From NCBI RefSeq assembly GCF_030272615.1, contig NC_081411.1:158264471-158328470 (forward strand): a DNA stretch of 64,000 nt, given 5' to 3'. The stretch's first letter is position 1. Every line of letters starts with the position of its first letter. Of this stretch, positions 57,113 to 64,000 are shown piece by piece. The DNA is from Cryptomeria japonica (taxonomy: Eukaryota; Streptophyta; Pinopsida; Cupressales; Cupressaceae). The notes beneath the pieces were generated by a model. The model was not told where the DNA came from and did not search any database. It worked only from the letters and a program-made list of their open reading frames with translations. Made by a program: the position numbers and the translations under genes.

Positions 57113-57591
57113 AAATTCCAATGGAGGAAGCTAGAGAAACAGTAGCCAAACAGTTTAAATGCAAGCCAATCTAATTAACAATAGACCAAAAACATTTAGC
57201 ACTTGTTGCTTACCAAAAATCCCACTGCTTGTCTGATATGTATGTGTTTATTTCAATTTGAACCAGCATACTGTAGTGTTACAAACTTTCAATTTTCAGT
57301 AAGGTATGACAAGTCCAAAAATACAAAATAACATACAATAGTCTAACAACATTTCCTGTGTAGATATATTCTAACCTGTTGAAAATTTGTACATTGATGA
57401 ATGAGAATATTTGAATGAAGATTTTATTGACCAAAACCAATGACACCTACAAGATAAACAAACCCTGAGAAACATGCCCAAATTTTTTTGTTCCTACGAG
57501 AGTTTTTCTATTTGGCTTAGCTAAAGCAGTGCATAATTCTCTGAAAATGATTCACGAAGCATACTTTTTTTTATCTGGAGAGTTGTTGCAG

Positions 57592-58400
57592 TCAACCTTC
57601 TTCTTTTTTCCTTAGTACTATGTATGGATTGTTTTCCATTTTTGCATATCGCTCGTAGGAGAATGCTTGGTCAATCTGAACGTCTTCTAAGGATTTCACT
57701 CTAGAAACTGCAGTAAATGTTAGACCTTGTCTTTCTATTGCACCGATATTGATGGTTACCTTTTGCAGTGTTAAACCTTGAGCTTTATGTATGGTCATAG
57801 CCCATGCCATTTTTATTGGTAGTTGCCTAAGGTTGCCTAGTGATACTGGTGTTATGGGTACAAGTTTTGGGTCATTTGGGTGCCACTAGGGACCACTATA
57901 GTTATCAAATTTGACCATGATATACATTGGTATGTCAGGTGGCTTGGAATGAGAGCTATAAATTATTTAAATTATCTCACCAAGAGCTCCATTCACAAAA
58001 CCTATTTGTGTCCATATGTTAGTTGTGATCATGATTCGTTGGCCTGGTGACAATAGGACTTGCTTTTCAAGTTGTTCATTGTCAGTGTCAATAGTTGTTT
58101 TGCTTGTAGTTGTTGTAGCTCTACTTATTGCAATTGGATGATTTAATTCCTTTAGCATTCGTTTATTGTGAAGGGTTACCATATCATAAGTAGAAAAGAG
58201 GAGGACTGTGGTGTCAAATTGCTTATTCATAGCTGACGCTAATTGGTCTTTTGTTCATGTCATCAAGATCTGCCAATCATCTTGGCTCGGGTGTGCATTA
58301 CGTATGTTTAGTAGTGTTTTGCAGAATTGTGATTTCTTTAGAGATTCCCCTTGTTGGCAAAACATCATTTTTAGGGTGATAATTGTTGTAAATTGGAAAT
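57592..58400 (-). pseudogene. PIF1-like helicase C-terminal remnant
   Basis: The minus strand reads FCKTLLNIRNAHPSQDDWQIL (about 58265-58330), then FDTTVLLFSTYDMVTLHNKR, LSPGQRIMITTNIW and GFVNGALGEI. After a stop come MYIMVKFDNY and MAWAMTIHKAQGLTLQKVTI, then GLTFTAVSRVKSLEDVQI. These are the C-terminal motifs of the PIF1/RRM3 helicases found in Helitrons and in some plant genes. The two open parts (57967-58230 and 57592-57810) share one frame, broken only by in-frame stops, so it is less decayed than the Helitron copy at 13.4-14.6 kb. Walker A is missing. It is probably a second Helitron trace, but no Rep or ends were found. Confidence 0.88.
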
Positions 58401-58536
58401 GTTTCTACACTTATTGATGTTTTTTTGCTTATCAGCATCATTACAATAATAAGTATCATAGATGAGAGTTTTTTATTTTATTTTATTCTAGTTCAAGTGA
58501 TCTGATTTCGCAATGAGTCTGATGAATAGATCCTAA

Positions 58537-59255
<719 letters not shown>

Positions 59256-60675
59256 GCCATGTTAGTAGTTTAGCAACACAATTTTCAGGAAATCTGACAC
59301 AATATGAATTCTAGGTTTTGGCAATTCCTCATGCAAGGTAAGGGAGGGAAACACAAGGCTGTACTACAAAAATATCAAGAAAAATAATATATTTGAAATA
59401 AACACATTCACATCTTTGAAGAAATGATTATAAAGAGGCCATTTTAAAGAGGCATACCTGATTTTGATGAAACTACAAGGTACACAACATAGACAAATAT
59501 CTTCAAAGAAACTGTGGATTATGATTCTCTTGAACCTACAGCTTGATATCTTCAAAGAAACTATGGATTATGATGCTCTTGAACCTGCAATTGCATACCC
59601 TTCTTAATTCCCAAATAGGAAGCAAAAAATGAGATTTAAAACAAATAATGTAAATCTGGTTGTATTAAATTAGGAAGCGCCAGATGAAGAAGGGATACAT
59701 GTTTTCAATGAAACTCTAGCAGAGACAAATTTTATGCACAAGAAATGCAATGTAAAGAGTCGATTGAAGATGGGTTCAGTTGGTCTTTGAAAATGCCTAT
59801 ATGAAGCCCTAAATAGAATGCCACCAATACACCTCCGGCTAGATATGCAACCTGCATGTAGGCAAGCACAACAATGTCCACCACAGCTAGAATATAAACC
59901 CTAGCCATGTGTTATAGGAGCTATCATAGAAAACCTATCAGTAAAAATTCAGTGGCAATGGGAAGTGGCAATTTCATGGCGTGAGACAATTCCGGTGGGG
60001 GTGCAACCCCACAGGGAATTGCCCATTGGCAACAAATATTCTGAAAAAGATGAAACACATTTTTTTTTGTTCTGCTTTAGAAAATGCTGATAAATTTACA
60101 ATCTTCAGTCTTTTATGTTTCATTTCTAAGTGATAAATCATGTAGTGTGACTTAATTATCACACAATCTAATTTCGATATAATTTTGATTAAAGAATAGA
60201 TATGTTTTTTCGGATGAACAAAGTCTTTTCTTGATGATTATTATGTATTATGATTTTACAATTGTCATTCTTTTATAATTTATTCTTGGATGATGGATCA
60301 TGGAAATGATTCAAAACATTGATGAAAAAGTTATCACACAATCTAATTCAAAAATAGTTTTGACCAATGAATATATATGTTTATTTTGAATGGATAGAAT
60401 CATTTCTTAAAGATTATTATGTTTTTTCATGATTTGATTGTTTGAAAAATGTTAGGAAATTTTCTCCACAACATTTGCTAAAACTTTTTAAATAACCTAG
60501 CTTGTCTCATCTCTAGCCTTTTCCACCTTGGTCTAAAAAGCACAAATCTCTACATTAGTTTAATGCCTTACATGTTTTCTTGGGCCATTTCCCTCTAAAT
60601 ATGATTTAAATCTAATTTTATTTTTTTATGATGGTGCAAGTAGGTTCAATGCTCTGGGTAGGAACTTCAAGGTGA
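59256..60675. other. Intergenic between GH9 and pectate lyase remnants
   Basis: It holds a local duplication around 59490-59585 (atcttcaaagaaact and gattatgatt/gctcttgaacct twice) and no recognised coding domain. Confidence 0.45.
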
Positions 60676-61608
60676 TTGTGCAAAGGATCTATTGGTACCA
60701 AATGTCAATTCTCCAACTATGGGATAGGGCATCTTCTACCAAAGTCTGCGATTGGATTTGCAAGATGTGTCAAACATGGGCACAAAGGACTTTCTTATAT
60801 AGTCACTGAATCTGATGACAACCCCACAAATCTTGCTCCTAGTACATTGCGTTATGTTGTGAACCTCTACTCTACCAACCCTAGAGGATTGTGGATCACC
60901 TTCTCTCACGACATGACAATTCAAATAAAATAAATGATGCATGTCTTTAATCACAACCAAAGATGGCAGGGGATTGCAGGTGATCATCACTAGATCTTCA
61001 ATTGAGCTAAGCAAAGTTCAAGATATTATTCTTCACAACATTCGAATCAGTGACATCAACTCTGGTACAGTCCATATATTTGAATCCATAATTGTTTGGG
61101 TGGATCACTTGACTTCTTTTATTTGCCAAAGGAGTTTGGTATTTGTTGTTTAGGGTTCTACTAATATTACCATTTCAAATTGTCATCTATCACACAATCA
61201 CTATAATATGTTATTGGGTAAAGATGATCCTAACACAATTGACAAGCAAATGTGAGTCACAATGTATAGAAATTGGTTTAAAGATATAGACTAGTGTGAT
61301 CCTCATTGTAGGAAAGTTTTTGCTAATATTATCAATGGAAAAAGAACCCATAATTCTCATAATTTTTTGACTTCATAATGCATTTTTTTTTCTTGTTTTT
61401 CTATAATGGGTTTCTTTCCTTTCCTTTTAGGTGGAGTTATTATCATGTTGTGAATAGACTATTTGCAAATTAAAGATCATATGCAATTGGGACAAGAGTT
61501 CATACTCAAATTTACTTAGAGAAGAATGTATTTATACCTTACTTAGAGAAGAATGTATTTGTACATGGAAAATACCCTGAAGTAACTGAATGGTACTTGG
61601 GGTATTAA
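60676..61608 (+). pseudogene. Pectate lyase (PL1) pseudogene
   Basis: Plus-strand pieces follow the polysaccharide lyase family 1 order: SAIGFARCVKHGHKGLSYIV, then TESDDNPTNLAPSTLRYVV, then LWITFSHDMTIQIK. Next are TKDGRGLQVII, VQDIILHNIRISDIN, IIVWVDHLTSF, and NITISNCHLSHNHYNMLLGK. A VTMYRNWFKDID piece comes before CDPHCR, the place of the RMPRCR catalytic-arginine region. HVVN, YAIGTRVHTQIY and EVTEWYLGY close it near 61608. Pectate lyases cleave de-esterified pectin; pollen allergens of conifers belong to this family. Stops, frameshifts, a missing middle part and a short duplicated string (acttagagaagaatgtattt twice near 61515-61560) show it is a pseudogene. The substrate-binding Asp region is partly lost. 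Confidence 0.9.
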
Positions 61609-62220
61609 TCTAAGTGGGACACCATTGCTAAGATCTGCATCTTCAATAAATGTCTGCTAGAGTTTTGGGCTGCTTTTATTTCGACAAGGGTAGTTTTGGG
61701 TTGCTTTTTTTCGACAAAGATAATTTTGGGCTGCTTTATTTCGACAAGAATAGTTTGAACTTGGGCCATGGACTTATAGTTGAGACCCATCGTCTTCACA
61801 TATAATTGACATCCCTTTAAATACAATTTTGAAGTACTTTTTTGAAGCATGATATTGTTCCTTAGAACAAAATGATGTCTTCTCGTTTCCTCTTGATTAA
61901 GTTTTTAAGAGTGTAGCAATATTTGTGTCACAAAGTGTATCTGGATACTATTATTAGGACTAAACTGTGAATGCAGAGAGCTCAAATGAATATTTGGTTT
62001 TTATAAATCATGCATATTAATAAAGATGTAGCATAGCTCAACCCAAAATGAGAATTTACTGATTAGGTGAATATGAAGGTCACAGATAAATCGGAAAGCT
62101 AGTTATTATAACTGCTCCATAAGGGAAATCCTTTGATCAGCTAAACAGATAGAATCGTAGAAAATACTCCGGTCGACATGCACTCTATGAAACATAGACA
62201 TAGGAATTAAACCATTTGAA
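61609..62220. other. Intergenic, small repeated string
   Basis: At 61660-61755 the unit gggctgctttatttcgacaa occurs about three times in diverged form. No gene was recognised. Confidence 0.5.
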
Positions 62221-62520
62221 AGAATGCCTCGACAAAAAGGCACTTCACAGCACGCATGATTGCAGATTATGCACAAAATGCATTCCTTGGAAAGGCTTTT
62301 TGAAATATTCGAACTTGCGCTCTATTGTGGGGAAGCCTAACGAAAAGATGTTATTTCATAGAGTACAATGATTGCAGCTTGCCCACAAAATGACTTCGTT
62401 GAAAGTTTCTAAAAACTTTCAAGCAAATAAAAATGGCAAGTGTGAGCCGAATTCCTCGACACTTACCAGCCACCTCTTTACATGTACCAATACATAGGAT
62501 ATCTATGCAGAAGTGGAGGA
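62221..62520 (+). pseudogene. PPR protein fragment
   Basis: RMPRQKGTSQHA, then LERLFEIFE, DVIS followed by a stop and STMIAACPQNDFVESF, and pieces similar to KQMKLASVKPNS-type repeats follow one another with shifts. The order matches two consecutive PPR units of PLS-class proteins. It is on the same strand as the PPR remnant at 56.4 kb, so both may come from one original gene region or related copies. Confidence 0.65.
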
Positions 62521-64000
62521 ATTGGCTTGTCAGATAAAGAAAATAGGGCATTCCTGGATTTAAGACATCTACTGAATGTTATCAAGAGAAGGAAAAAGAA
62601 TTATTTATCTACAGCCATAATGGATTATTGGCAATTGCATTTGGTCTGTTATGCAAGGTGAAGATCCACTTCCATACAAACACATTGTGAAATCGATTAG
62701 AAACTTTAAATATCATAAAATATAAATCAAACTTACTGCGAATTAATCTTTCTCAAGAAAAATCTCAGAGGTAAGGGTTTGATGGTTTAGGGCATTATGC
62801 AATAGACACTACACATGATTCAACTATTTCATAGCAATAATCAAATCTTGCTCTATAAAAATAGACTACATTTAAATTATGCAATACACATGATCCAACT
62901 ACTTCATAGCAATAATCACATTTAAATTATTTATGCTATGGAAAGATAGACTACATTTAAGAATGTCATTTTATTGTTTTTATAGGTTATTTAAATTTTA
63001 GATACCTCAAAAAACAAATAATTTGTCTGTTGTTAAGCTCTTGTGCTTACTTCAAACCGGGTAATGGCCTAACAACCTCTAAATTTGTGTTTCCTACAAA
63101 AGAGTAGAGAAGAATTATAGATTAGGAGGAGGAAGTTAAGCAGATCGAGATCATGGAAGAAGCTCTTACAGTACAATTTTTTCCCCTCGACTTTTTAGTT
63201 TCATTCAATTGATCAAATCCTAAAGATTTTAGTATTTCTTTCTTTTTCATTCATTCAATTTGATCAAACTCTAAATATTTCATTTTCTGGTTTTTTGATG
63301 GTTGCCAGTATTCTATTTTAGCAGACAAGGGAAGCGAAGAAATTGGGCAGTTGTTCAAACATTGTACAGATAAAGACAATCTCTCCCATAACATGCCTAC
63401 TTTCAATACATAAATAATATTCAATTCGATACTATGAACCTTTTAATTTATTATGTATATTAATCCTATAACTAACTATTAACAATTCAATAATAATTTA
63501 GACATTTTATTGATTACATAAATACTTTTACAAATTTAACAATCTTATAAAAAAATTAAACTAGTAAATTTCTATTCTTGAACTCTCAACTGAAACAATA
63601 AATTGCTGCACATAGAGATAGAGTTGTGCCAAGGTCTGGTAACGAATAAAGAAATTGCAAAGGGAAACTTAATTTGCTTTTCAGAGTTGGGTTAGAAATG
63701 TTGTATGTGGCCAACAGGAAGGCGACCTAGCTGTACTGGAAATGATAAAGAGAAAACGTGGAAAAGAATGCATAAAAGAGTTTTGTTTAGGCGTTGGAAG
63801 AGGGCCAATCTGAGGAAAAAGAAATGGTATCTGAAGTTGATGAACAGAGGAAGGTTTGAAATAGTAATATTAAACCTATATTGTGTCAATAGATTCGAAA
63901 CGCATTTCTTCGTCGTCAAAAGAAATCAACCTCTCAGAAGAAGCTGCTCCAGGTTTATAAACATAAAATTGCAGATGCCCAGGAGTACAAATTGATGTGC
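62521..64000. other. AT-rich DNA to the window end
   Basis: A short duplication (catgatccaactacttcatagcaataatc twice at 62814-62920) is present. A plus-strand frame at 63705-63995 of 96 codons is basic and has no recognised motif; an alternative minus frame overlaps it. It could be an exon fragment cut by the window end, but I cannot name it. Confidence 0.4.

Overview
The window looks like plant nuclear DNA in a repeat-dominated intergenic region, most likely from a very large genome such as a gymnosperm. It is AT-rich and I see no intact protein-coding gene of normal length. Everything recognisable is plant transposon debris or eroded fragments of plant gene families: pentatricopeptide repeat (PPR) proteins, GH9 endoglucanase, pectate lyase and plant mobile domain proteins. 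The gymnosperm assignment is an inference from the density and age of the repeats, not from a diagnostic marker.

Layout. 1-5.5 kb: anonymous AT-rich DNA with a complete miniature LTR element (TRIM, 3416-3786) and a lone fragment of a related LTR (4281-4362). 5.5-7.5 kb: a gene-like module (TATA box, first exon, splice donor) found again at 54.3-54.6 kb and in part at 36.3 kb, plus a 60-bp tandem repeat. 7.7-11.5 kb: anonymous and LTR-like DNA. 11.5-14.6 kb: a decayed Helitron (+ strand) with HUH/two-tyrosine Rep remnants and a PIF1-type helicase. 16.99 kb: a long GA microsatellite. 18.3-19.7 kb: a plant mobile domain (MAIN-like) pseudogene (+). 19.7-24.9 kb (-): a Ty3/gypsy polyprotein whose order is gag, protease, archaeal-type RNase H, reverse transcriptase. 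26.0-29.65 kb (-): a long unidentified coding region followed upstream by a decayed repeat array and a TATA box. 30.95-36.24 kb (-): a LINE reverse transcriptase fragment split by a 4.6-kb chromovirus-type element (31179-35771) that has two LTRs, gag and protease but no reverse transcriptase, with a 5-bp target duplication TGGAT. 37869-46416 (+): an 8.5-kb LTR element with 2.6-2.7-kb LTRs, a gag with zinc knuckles, no pol, and target duplication ATATT. 46.4-56.3 kb: mostly AT-rich anonymous DNA with small tandem duplications and a TATATG microsatellite. 56.4-62.5 kb: a cluster of broken gene fragments (PPR, PIF1, GH9 endoglucanase, pectate lyase, PPR).

The best candidates for something undescribed are the protease/aRNase H/RT order of the gypsy element together with the long unknown ORF upstream of it and the antisense mobile-domain gene abutting its truncated end. 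The set of pol-less LTR elements with intact borders, and the dispersed promoter-plus-exon module, come next. Nothing here can be shown from sequence alone to be active. Most coding remnants carry in-frame stops and frameshifts. All identifications were made by eye from translated motifs; percentages are visual estimates.
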